Notes under the pieces: generated by a model
Told to the model about the DNA's origin: nothing
What the model saw: the letters and a program-made list of their open reading frames with translations, nothing else
The model's database searches: none
Source of the DNA: Aliidiomarina sp047920995
GTDB taxonomy: Bacteria; Pseudomonadota; Gammaproteobacteria; Enterobacterales; Alteromonadaceae
DNA length: 31,988 nt
Assembly: GCF_047920995.1 (NCBI RefSeq)
Contig: NZ_JBLRWZ010000031.1
Span: forward strand, 1-31,988
Direction of reading: 5' to 3'
Shown here: positions 15,940-23,599 of the stretch, in pieces
How positions within the stretch are numbered: the first letter of the stretch is position 1
Layout of the letters: every line of letters starts with the position of its first letter
Position numbers and translations under genes: made by a program

Positions 15940-17799
15940 GTGCCAGTAACTCACCAAGTAAATTCGTTGAAATCAGAAAAAACCAGTAAGCGCCTTGGCG
16001 TAGCTGTGTTTGGTGCGAGTGGCTATGGTGGTAGTGAGTTGCTTAGTATTTTGAATAATCATGCATACTTTACTTTGAAGTATGCGTTTTCTTCAGAACG
16101 TTCGGCAGCCCAAAGCTGGGCAAGCTTAGCACCACAACTGGCAGGAACAAGCACTCTGGAAATACAGCCTTGGCTGAGCAGTAAATTCGCTGAAGTGGTA
16201 GCCGATTGTGATGCTGTTTTTCTTGCGTTACCGCACGAAGCTAGCGCGGAGCTTGCGGCGCAATTCTATGCTGCGGGGGTGTCTGTATTTGATCTTTCCG
16301 GTGCCTATCGGTTTTCGGATGCTACCCAGTTCGCGTGCACTTACGGCTTTACCCACCCGCATCCAGAATTATTGCCTTTGGCAACCTATATGTTAATGGA
16401 ATGGTTAGCAGAAACACCAGATGCTTACGAGCAGCCGGTGCTTTGTGCGATTCCTGGCTGCTATCCAACAGCAGCAACGTTAGCCTTAAAACCATTAACA
16501 GCAAATGCTTTCTTGAATCCCGCCATAGCACCAGTAATTACCGCCATCAGTGGCGTTTCCGGCGCTGGCCGTGGCGTAAATGCGCGTACTTCCTTTTGTG
16601 AAGTGAGCGTGCAAGCCTACGGTGTAGGCAACCACCGGCACACTCCAGAAATTGCCAATAATTTGGCAAGTAACGTCGTGTTTACGCCGCAGCTTGGTAA
16701 CTATAAACGGGGCATTGTGGCAACCTGTGTGGCTACACTTGCCGATGGCATTTCTGCCGAACAAGTTCATGCTGCGTTTGCGCAAGCATACGGCAAGCAA
16801 CCATTTGTGCGCTTGGTAGATGCTCCGCCAGCGGTTGAACATGTTGCCCATACGCCATTTTGCGATATCTACGTGCAGGTTACCGGTTCACAAGTGGTGA
16901 TTATTAGTGCCATTGATAATCTCATAAAAGGTGCAGCAGGGCAGGCTATACAAGCGGCAAATGCAGTATTCGGTTTACCAGCAAAAGCAGGCTTCCAACA
17001 GCACTTTGCGCAACCTGCAGCAAAAGTTATCAAAATTGGCGGTGCACTATTACAACCTAGCAACAAAGCCGCGCTGCAAAAATTCTTAAACGCTCTCGCT
17101 ACCGCTGCATACCCTTGTGTGCTTGTCCATGGTGGTGGGGCATTGGTAGATAAAATGTTAGCTGCTGCCGGATTTACTTCTGAGAAAGTAAATGGCCAAC
17201 GGGTTAGTGCGGCAGAGCATATGGATATTATTGTGGGTGCTCTTGCCGGTACTACTAATAAAGCGTTAGTAAACGCGGCGATTCAACATGGTCTTGTGGC
17301 GGTAGGTTTAAGTTTAGCCGATGGGCCATTATGGCATATGCAATCGCAAGCAACGCTCGGGTGCGTTGGTGTACCAGCGCAGAATGGCTTTTCTGCGCAA
17401 GGGAAAGCTTTGTTGAGTACCTTGTTGCAGCAGGGTTTTGTGCCTATCGTGAGCTCTATAGGTAGTAACGAGCAAGGCGCGCTATGTAATGTAAACGCTG
17501 ACTATGCGGCGGCCGCTATTGCTATGGCACTTGATGCGGAACTGTTATTGCTGAGCGATGTTCCGGCCATTCTTGATGAGAATGGTGCTGCCATTGGTGT
17601 GGTTAGCTTAGCTGCCGCACAAAAATTATTAACCGAGCCTTTTGTAAAAGGTGGTATGCAAGTAAAACTGCAAGCCGCCATTCTTACCAGTGAGTTTTCG
17701 CGACGAACCACGGCGATTGCTAGTTGGGCAGATAGCCAAGCAGTAATCGCATTCCTCACTGAATCTGCTACCTATCATGGTACCCAGATTCAGCCTTAG
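15940..17799 (+). CDS. Bifunctional ArgC-ArgB fusion: acetylglutamyl-phosphate reductase / acetylglutamate kinase
   Basis: One uninterrupted 619-residue frame holds two whole enzymes of arginine synthesis. Residues about 18-355 are ArgC: FGASGYGGSELL (NADP site), the active-site Cys in CAIPGCYPTAATLA, and the His of VGNHRHTPEI. Residues about 361-619 are ArgB: KIGGALL (phosphate-binding Lys), LVHGGG, the NGQRV loop, GALAGT, NVNAD and the KGGMQVKL tail. A short linker near 348-360 (Ala/Gln/Phe-rich) joins them and contains no in-frame ATG or GTG where a separate argB could start. Both domains keep their key residues, so both activities are likely. The order is kinase after reductase, the reverse of the reaction order and of the fungal Arg5,6 precursor. 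Start: GTG 15940 with TTAAGG at 15925-15930. Confidence 0.93.
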   Translation: MPVTHQVNSLKSEKTSKRLGVAVFGASGYGGSELLSILNNHAYFTLKYAFSSERSAAQSWASLAPQLAGTSTLEIQPWLSSKFAEVVADCDAVFLALPHEASAELAAQFYAAGVSVFDLSGAYRFSDATQFACTYGFTHPHPELLPLATYMLMEWLAETPDAYEQPVLCAIPGCYPTAATLALKPLTANAFLNPAIAPVITAISGVSGAGRGVNARTSFCEVSVQAYGVGNHRHTPEIANNLASNVVFTPQLGNYKRGIVATCVATLADGISAEQVHAAFAQAYGKQPFVRLVDAPPAVEHVAHTPFCDIYVQVTGSQVVIISAIDNLIKGAAGQAIQAANAVFGLPAKAGFQQHFAQPAAKVIKIGGALLQPSNKAALQKFLNALATAAYPCVLVHGGGALVDKMLAAAGFTSEKVNGQRVSAAEHMDIIVGALAGTTNKALVNAAIQHGLVAVGLSLADGPLWHMQSQATLGCVGVPAQNGFSAQGKALLSTLLQQGFVPIVSSIGSNEQGALCNVNADYAAAAIAMALDAELLLLSDVPAILDENGAAIGVVSLAAAQKLLTEPFVKGGMQVKLQAAILTSEFSRRTTAIASWADSQAVIAFLTESATYHGTQIQP

Positions 17800-17875
17800 C
17801 TTTTTTGGCAGTTCCACAGCCAGAATCGCCACCACAAAGTTTACTTAATTCGCTAATTTACATACGAGAATACAC

Positions 17876-18784
17876 ATGCATCTACTTTCATTGTTCGATG
17901 TGAGTGCCGAACAAATACGGCACATGTTAACCCTTGCTGGGTATATGAAAGCACACCCGGTAAGTTTTCAGCATTCGTTGAAAAATAAATCGATCGCCAT
18001 GCTGTTTGAGAAGCCAAGCCTGCGCACGCGGGTAAGTTTTGAAGTTGGTATTCAGCAACTTGGTGCGCAACCGATTTATTTAGATGCGCAAATGGTAGAA
18101 CCGGGGCAACGGGAAAGCGTGGAAGATATTGCTCGAAACCTCGCATGTTGGACCCACGGCATTGTTGCCCGCGTGTTTAAACACGAAACCCTACATCAGC
18201 TGAAAGCGGCGGGCATTCCGGTAGTGAACGCGCTGTGTGATATCCACCATCCGTGCCAAACGCTTGCTGATTTACTTACTATTCAAGAACGTTACCCAAT
18301 TGATATGAAAGTAGTGGATATTTTGTATGTGGGTGAGGGCAATAATGTATGCCAGAGTTTGATGGTAGGGGCTGCAGCACTTGATTTAAAACTAACTGTA
18401 GTTTGCCCTGATGGCTTCGAACCAAAGGCTGAATTTCTTGCTGCCCTAAATCAGCAGTATCCAAAACATCGGATTGTTCTGATTAATGATATTACTGCAG
18501 TGCAGCACGCCGATGTGATCTATACCGATACTTGGATTTCTATGGGCGATACCCGTGATTACGCTGAAACCTGCAAGATTTTTCAACCATATCAGGTGAA
18601 CAAAGCGTTGGTGGCGCGTTTACAGGCCACTACGGTAATGCATTGTTTACCCGCGCATCGTAATGATGAAATTACCGATGAAGTAATGGATAGTTCGATC
18701 AGCGCTGTATTGCAGCAAGCCGAAAATCGTTTATATGTTCAGAAAGCCGCGTTACACCATTTATTCGAGGAGATCAGCGCATGA
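17876..18784 (+). CDS. argF: Ornithine carbamoyltransferase
   Basis: It transfers the carbamoyl group of carbamoyl phosphate to ornithine, giving citrulline. The carbamoyl-phosphate motif EKPSLRTRVSFE (STRTR type, here SLRTR), the DIHHPCQTLAD segment, the ornithine-binding TDTWISMG and the HCLPAHR active-site motif are all present. The SMG loop and HCLPAHR favour a true ornithine enzyme over the acetylornithine or succinylornithine variants. At 302 residues it belongs to the short class, a little under E. coli ArgF/ArgI. It starts 76 bp after the argCB stop and its last codons overlap argG by ATGA, a sign of coupled translation. Confidence 0.93.
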   Translation: MHLLSLFDVSAEQIRHMLTLAGYMKAHPVSFQHSLKNKSIAMLFEKPSLRTRVSFEVGIQQLGAQPIYLDAQMVEPGQRESVEDIARNLACWTHGIVARVFKHETLHQLKAAGIPVVNALCDIHHPCQTLADLLTIQERYPIDMKVVDILYVGEGNNVCQSLMVGAAALDLKLTVVCPDGFEPKAEFLAALNQQYPKHRIVLINDITAVQHADVIYTDTWISMGDTRDYAETCKIFQPYQVNKALVARLQATTVMHCLPAHRNDEITDEVMDSSISAVLQQAENRLYVQKAALHHLFEEISA

Positions 18785-20043
18785 GCCAAGGTATTACTAT
18801 TGCAGCAACCACTGCTGCGCTACAAAGCAAACACACTAATGTGAAAAAGGTGGTGCTTGCGTATTCTGGTGGCCTCGATACCTCGGCTATTATTCCTTGG
18901 CTGAAGGAAAACTATGAGTGTGAGGTAGTGGCCTTTGTAGCCGATGTTGGCCAAGGCCAAGAAGAACTGGAAGGTATTGAAGAGAAAGCTTTAAGCACCG
19001 GTGCATCAGCGTGTTACGTGGTAGATCTGCAAGATAAATTTGTGAATGAATTGATTGCGCCAGCAATGCAGGCCGGTTGTATTTATGAAGAACAGTATCT
19101 ATTGGGTACCGCACTAGCGCGGCCGGTAATTGCCGAAGCACAAGTGCAGTTGGCGTTAGAAGTGGGTGCAGACGCGGTATGCCATGGTTGTACCGGCAAG
19201 GGCAATGATCAGGTGCGGTTTGAAAGTACTTTTGCTGCCTTAGCTCCACATTTAACTGTGATTGCGCCCTGGCGGGAGTGGCATATGCGTTCGCGGCAAG
19301 AACTACTGAATTACTTAGCCGAGCGCAATGTGCAAACCTCTGCATCGGCAACCAAGATTTATAGCCGCGATGCTAACCTATGGCATATATCACATGAGGG
19401 CGGTGAGCTAGAAGATCCGTGGCAGCAGCCTACCGATGGTGTGTGGACCTTAAGCAACTCACCACAACAGGCGCCCGATAAAGAAGAAGTAGTAGAGATT
19501 GAATTTGCGGCAGGTGTGCTAACTCATGTAAATGGCACCGCATTAAGCCAAACCGAAGCTCTTGTGGCGCTAAATACCATTGGCGCCGAACATGGCGTGG
19601 GGCGAATTGATATTGTGGAAAACCGCTTAGTGGGCATGAAATCACGGGGATGCTATGAAACACCGGGTGGCGTGGTTTGGTACACAGCTTTGCGTGGCTT
19701 AGAAGAACTTGTGCATGATCGGCCATGCCAACGCTTGCGGCATGATCTAGGCCAACGATTAAGCGATATTCTTTATGATGGCCAGTGGTTTACGCCCGTT
19801 CGGGAGGCATTGTTAGCGGCGGTGGCTGCACTCGCTAACAAACTTACCGGTACGGTGCGCATTGGCTTATATAAAGGCAATGTAACGGTGCTCGGCCGTA
19901 AATCGCCATACAGTTTATATTCAGAAGCCTTTGCTACCTTTGAAGAAGATGAAGTGTATCAACAAAAAGATGCCGCTGGCTTTATTCGCCTTTTCAGTTT
20001 GGCGAGCCGAATTCGGGCGCTAAAACAAGGAGGTTTAGCATGA
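18781..20043 (+). CDS. argG: Argininosuccinate synthase
   Basis: ArgG uses ATP to join citrulline and aspartate. The PP-loop is VVLAYSGGLDTS near residue 30, and ADVGQGQEELEGIEEKAL, CHGCTGKGNDQVRFE and the SRGCYETPGG region are typical of the compact, widely distributed type; the longer E. coli-type enzyme is different. A polar extension of about 20 residues precedes the core. Total length is 420. It overlaps argF by 4 bases (ATGA) and argH by 4 bases (ATGA), with AGGAG upstream, so argF-G-H form one translationally coupled unit. Confidence 0.95.
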   Translation: MSQGITIAATTAALQSKHTNVKKVVLAYSGGLDTSAIIPWLKENYECEVVAFVADVGQGQEELEGIEEKALSTGASACYVVDLQDKFVNELIAPAMQAGCIYEEQYLLGTALARPVIAEAQVQLALEVGADAVCHGCTGKGNDQVRFESTFAALAPHLTVIAPWREWHMRSRQELLNYLAERNVQTSASATKIYSRDANLWHISHEGGELEDPWQQPTDGVWTLSNSPQQAPDKEEVVEIEFAAGVLTHVNGTALSQTEALVALNTIGAEHGVGRIDIVENRLVGMKSRGCYETPGGVVWYTALRGLEELVHDRPCQRLRHDLGQRLSDILYDGQWFTPVREALLAAVAALANKLTGTVRIGLYKGNVTVLGRKSPYSLYSEAFATFEEDEVYQQKDAAGFIRLFSLASRIRALKQGGLA

Positions 20044-21881
20044 GTATGTGGGGTGGCCGGTTTGAAGAGGGCAGTGCAGTTGAATTTCGCGAATTTAATG
20101 ATTCGTTAAAATTTGATTACGTGCTGGCGCCGTTTGATATTCAAGCTAGCAAAGCTTGGGTGAATGCACTTACTGAACAAGCGCTATTGAATAAGAATGA
20201 GCAACAAGCGCTACAAACCGGCCTAGATAATTTATTGGCCGAAGTGGTAGCGAATCCGCAATTGCCATTACAAAATGAAGCGGAAGATATTCACAGTTGG
20301 GTAGAGGAACAATTGCAAGATCGTATAGGCGTGGTTGCGCGTAAACTGCACACGGGCAGATCTCGTAACGATCTTGTGGCTACCGATTTACGGTTGTGGG
20401 CGATCGAGCGAGCAACGTTGATCGGTGAGCAGATCGCTGCAACGATCGATGCGCTTCTCGTTTTCGCTGAGCGCTATGAAGATACCGTGATTCCAGGCTA
20501 CACCCATTTGCAGCGCGCCCAGCCAGTGCTTGTATCACACTGGGCGTTAGCTTATGTAGAAATGTTAGAGCGCGATTTGGATCGTTTAAGCCAGGCCCGC
20601 GATCGCGCAGGGCAGTGCCCACTTGGTTGTGGTGCCCTAGCGGGATCTGGCGTAACCGTTGAACGATCAAAAATAGCCCATGAGCTCGGGTTTCGCGATC
20701 CTTGCCGCAATAGCTTAGATGCAGTATCGGATCGTGATTTTGTAATCGAGCTGCTCAGCGTTGCCAGTTTAAGCATGGTGCATTTATCGCGGCTATCTGA
20801 AGATATTGTTTTCTATTGCTCGGGTGAAGCTGGTTTCTTTCTGCTCGGTGATGCTATTTCCAGTGGTTCTTCGTTGATGCCGCAAAAGAAGAATCCGGAT
20901 GTGTTTGAGCTTATTCGCGGTAAAACTGGGCGCGTGGTGGGTAATTTACAAGCCATGCTGATTACCGTAAAAGGCCTGCCATTGGCATACAACAAGGATA
21001 TGCAGGAAGACAAAGAAGGGTTTTTTGATGCTTTACAGCAGTGGCAACAGTGCTTGAGCATCGTGGCGTATGCATTGCCGCACTTGAGTGTAGCGGAAAA
21101 TGTGGCGCTAGATGCAGCAGAGCGAGGCTACAGTAACGCTACAGATTTAGCGGATTACCTGGTAAGTAAGGGCATTGCGTTTCGCGATGCACACGAACTT
21201 AGTGGCCAGTTGGTACTCATTGCATTGCGCAAGAACGTGCCACTGGAAGGGCTCGAATTGGCAGCTCTGCAGGAAGTAGCTCCGCAAATTGGCAATGATG
21301 TGTATGCTGCCTTGGCATTACGGGCAGGAATGAGCCGCAGAGCGGCACTTGGCGGTACCGCGCCGGTTCGAGTACATGGTGCGTTGCGGCGGGCTCGGCA
21401 ACGGTTACAAGCGCATGTAGCCGCATTAACTCACGTTCGTCAGGCAAAGCTCAGTGATGTGCCAAAAATTGCCGAATTAATTCGTTACTGGGCGGCAAAA
21501 GGCGAACACTTGCCGCGTAAAGATGAAGACATTATGCAAGCGATTCATCAGTTTGCTATCGCGGAAATCGATGGCGAAATTGTTGGCTGTGGTGCCCTGT
21601 ATGTGTTCGGTACAGGCCTTGCGGAGATTCGCTCTTTGGGTTTGCAAGAGGGGCTACAAGGGAAGGGCTTAGGCGCGGAAATCGTGCAGTTTTTGCTTGA
21701 TCAAGCGCGTAACTTGGGTATTGGCAGAGTAATCGCGTTAACGCGAGCGCCAGCTTTTTTCGCTAAAATTGGTTTTGAGATTGCGGATAAGAGCCGTTGG
21801 CCTGAGAAAGTAATGAAAGATTGTGAGTTTTGTCCTCGTAAACATGCGTGCGATGAAACTGGCTTAGAAATACGCTTGTAG
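20040..21881 (+). CDS. argH: Argininosuccinate lyase fused to a GNAT N-acetyltransferase, ArgH(A)
   Basis: Residues 1-455 are argininosuccinate lyase, which releases arginine and fumarate: TGRSRNDLVATDL, YTHLQRAQPV and the fumarase/lyase signature GSSLMPQKKNPDVFE. Residues about 463-613 are a GNAT acyltransferase: RQAKLSDVPKIAELI, the central strand pair IRSLGLQE, the acetyl-CoA loop GLQGKGLGAEIV, and RAPAFFAKIGFEI near the end. A C-terminal acetyltransferase on ArgH, supplying N-acetylglutamate synthase activity, is known in Vibrio, Moritella and related marine genera, where it is called ArgH(A). Here it would make N-acetylglutamate for the ArgCB enzyme. It is the last gene of the operon; AGGAGG precedes it inside argG. 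Confidence 0.93.
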   Translation: MSMWGGRFEEGSAVEFREFNDSLKFDYVLAPFDIQASKAWVNALTEQALLNKNEQQALQTGLDNLLAEVVANPQLPLQNEAEDIHSWVEEQLQDRIGVVARKLHTGRSRNDLVATDLRLWAIERATLIGEQIAATIDALLVFAERYEDTVIPGYTHLQRAQPVLVSHWALAYVEMLERDLDRLSQARDRAGQCPLGCGALAGSGVTVERSKIAHELGFRDPCRNSLDAVSDRDFVIELLSVASLSMVHLSRLSEDIVFYCSGEAGFFLLGDAISSGSSLMPQKKNPDVFELIRGKTGRVVGNLQAMLITVKGLPLAYNKDMQEDKEGFFDALQQWQQCLSIVAYALPHLSVAENVALDAAERGYSNATDLADYLVSKGIAFRDAHELSGQLVLIALRKNVPLEGLELAALQEVAPQIGNDVYAALALRAGMSRRAALGGTAPVRVHGALRRARQRLQAHVAALTHVRQAKLSDVPKIAELIRYWAAKGEHLPRKDEDIMQAIHQFAIAEIDGEIVGCGALYVFGTGLAEIRSLGLQEGLQGKGLGAEIVQFLLDQARNLGIGRVIALTRAPAFFAKIGFEIADKSRWPEKVMKDCEFCPRKHACDETGLEIRL

Positions 21882-21914
21882 ATACGGCATAAAATCCCCT
21901 CCCCCAGGAAGGAA

Positions 21915-21956
21915 AAAGCCGCTGCCAACGTTACTGTTGCAGCGGCTTTCTTTTTT
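21915..21956. terminator. Bidirectional terminator between argH and asnS
   Basis: AAAGCCGCTGC (21915-21925) pairs with GCAGCGGCTTT (21939-21949) around a 13-base loop, followed by TCTTTTTT on the plus strand; the minus strand reads out into CTTTTTCC. It ends rightward argH transcription and can also serve the convergent asnS. Confidence 0.9.
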
Positions 21957-22024
21957 CTAGTGCCAGTACGCTCAGAATTGAGCGTGGGTTATGAAAGCAA
22001 ACATGATTCTAGAGCTTAAGCTGT

Positions 22025-23425
22025 TTAGAAATCAGCGTTCTTCGGGCTACGCGGAAAGGGAATTACATCGCGAATGTTTTGCACACCGGTAACATAAGCC
22101 ACCAAGCGTTCAAAACCTAACCCAAATCCAGCATGTGGCACGGTGCCGTAACGCCGTAAATCGCGATACCAGCTGTATTCTTCTTTCGGTAAGCCCATTT
22201 CATCTAAACGGCGATCCAACAGGTCTAGGCGCTCTTCACGGGCGCTACCACCGATGATTTCACCAATGCCTGGCGCTAATACATCCATCGCCGCAACAGT
22301 TTTACCATCATCGTTTTGGCGCATGTAAAACGCTTTAATATCACGCGGGTAGTTTTTCAAAATCACCGGTGCGCCAACATGCTCTTCGGCAAGGTAACGC
22401 TCGTGTTCTGATTGTAAATCGGTACCCCACTCAACAGGATAGGCGAACTCTTTACCGCAATTTTGCAGGATAGTTACCGCATCGGTGTAGTCCATGTGCA
22501 CGAAATCATTGCTAATCACGTGTTCAAGACGGCTTATCGCTTCCTTATCGATTCGTTCAGCGAAAAATGCCATATCGTCTGCGCGTTCTGCGAGCACAGC
22601 TTTGAATACGTACTTAAGCATGTCTTCTGCTAGGTTCGCCATATCATCCAGATCGGCAAAGGCAACTTCCGGCTCAATCATCCAAAACTCAGCTAAATGA
22701 CGGCTAGTGTTTGAGTTTTCCGCGCGGAACGTAGGGCCAAAGGTGTACACGTTAGAAAGGGCACAAGCGTAAGTTTCTACGTTAAGTTGCCCCGAAACCG
22801 TTAAAAACGCTTCTTTACCGAAGAAATCTTCCTTAAAGTTTACTTTTCCTTCATCGGTGAGTGGTAAGTTGGTTAAATCTAGAGTGGAAACCCGGAATAG
22901 CTCGCCAGCACCCTCGGCATCACTGGTAGTGATGATAGGGGTACTAATCCAATAAAAGTTACGTTCGTGGAAAAAACGATGAACCGCTTGTGCTAAACAA
23001 TGGCGTACTCGCGTAACCGCTCCGGTAATATTAGTACGCGGGCGTAGGTGCGCGAATTCCCGTAAATACTCCATACTGTGGCGCTTTGGTGCCATAGGAT
23101 AAGTATCAGGATCTTCCACCCAACCTAGCACTTCTACCGCTGTAGCTTGCAGTTCAAAAGCTTGGCCTTTGCCAGCAGATTCGGCAACCGTGCCGGTAAT
23201 AGCAACGGAGCAGCCCGTGGTAAGTTTTACCACCTCAGAGCTGTAATTATTCAGTTCATTTGGTACAACGGCTTGCACGGTATCGAAGCACGAACCATCG
23301 TGCACATTAATAAAGGAAATACCGGCTTTGGAATCACGGCGGGTGCGCACCCAACCACGAACCGTTACCGTATCACCAGTGGCAAATTTACCACCGAGAA
23401 CATCTTTGATTACAGCAATAGACAT
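22025..23425 (-). CDS. asnS: Asparaginyl-tRNA synthetase
   Basis: AsnRS charges tRNA-Asn. An N-terminal OB-fold anticodon-binding domain (VTVRGWVRTRRDSKAGISFI) covers about residues 17-100 and a class IIb catalytic domain follows. Motif 2 is FRAENSNTSRHLAEFW with the ATP-binding Arg, and motif 3 is GFGLGFERLVAYVTG. At 466 residues it is the same size as E. coli AsnRS. GGAG lies 10 bases before the ATG. The 5' side contains an unusual 12-bp tandem repeat, and it is the only translation gene in this part of the window. Confidence 0.96.
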   Translation of the reverse strand: MSIAVIKDVLGGKFATGDTVTVRGWVRTRRDSKAGISFINVHDGSCFDTVQAVVPNELNNYSSEVVKLTTGCSVAITGTVAESAGKGQAFELQATAVEVLGWVEDPDTYPMAPKRHSMEYLREFAHLRPRTNITGAVTRVRHCLAQAVHRFFHERNFYWISTPIITTSDAEGAGELFRVSTLDLTNLPLTDEGKVNFKEDFFGKEAFLTVSGQLNVETYACALSNVYTFGPTFRAENSNTSRHLAEFWMIEPEVAFADLDDMANLAEDMLKYVFKAVLAERADDMAFFAERIDKEAISRLEHVISNDFVHMDYTDAVTILQNCGKEFAYPVEWGTDLQSEHERYLAEEHVGAPVILKNYPRDIKAFYMRQNDDGKTVAAMDVLAPGIGEIIGGSAREERLDLLDRRLDEMGLPKEEYSWYRDLRRYGTVPHAGFGLGFERLVAYVTGVQNIRDVIPFPRSPKNADF

Positions 23426-23517
23426 GAAACTAATTCTCCGAAACGCGTTCGTTAAAATTACGGCTATGTTAATACACGAGTAATAAGCGGTTTATGTTAC
23501 TTTTTTACGTTTCCTTT

Positions 23518-23577
23518 CGCAACGTAAAGCGCAACGTAAAGCGCAACCTAAACCACAACGTAAACCACAACGTAAAC
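23518..23577. repeat. Five tandem 12-bp repeats upstream of asnS
   Basis: Units at 23518, 23530, 23542, 23554 and 23566, each 12 bases: CGCAACGTAAAG, CGCAACGTAAAG, CGCAACCTAAAC, CACAACGTAAAC, CACAACGTAAAC. A sixth partial unit decays after 23578. The array fills most of the space between the bioA stop and the asnS promoter region. There are no spacers and no palindromic unit, so it is not a CRISPR array. Confidence 0.85.
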
Positions 23578-23599
23578 CACAATTCAATTCCCGCTCAGA

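Noticed and set aside
15940..17799. Possibility that the ArgC-ArgB frame is a sequencing frameshift joining two genes
   Set aside because: Both domains are complete, the linker codes smoothly without stops, and there is no overlapping or abutting argB start to restore. Only resequencing could decide finally, but nothing in the sequence calls for it.
20598..20607. 10-base palindrome CGCGATCGCG in argH
   Set aside because: It codes for conserved lyase residues and is just one of the GATC cluster; there is no reason to call it a separate site.
23518..23589. CRISPR array look of the repeated stretch
   Set aside because: The units are 12 bases and contiguous, with no spacers, and no cas genes are near.
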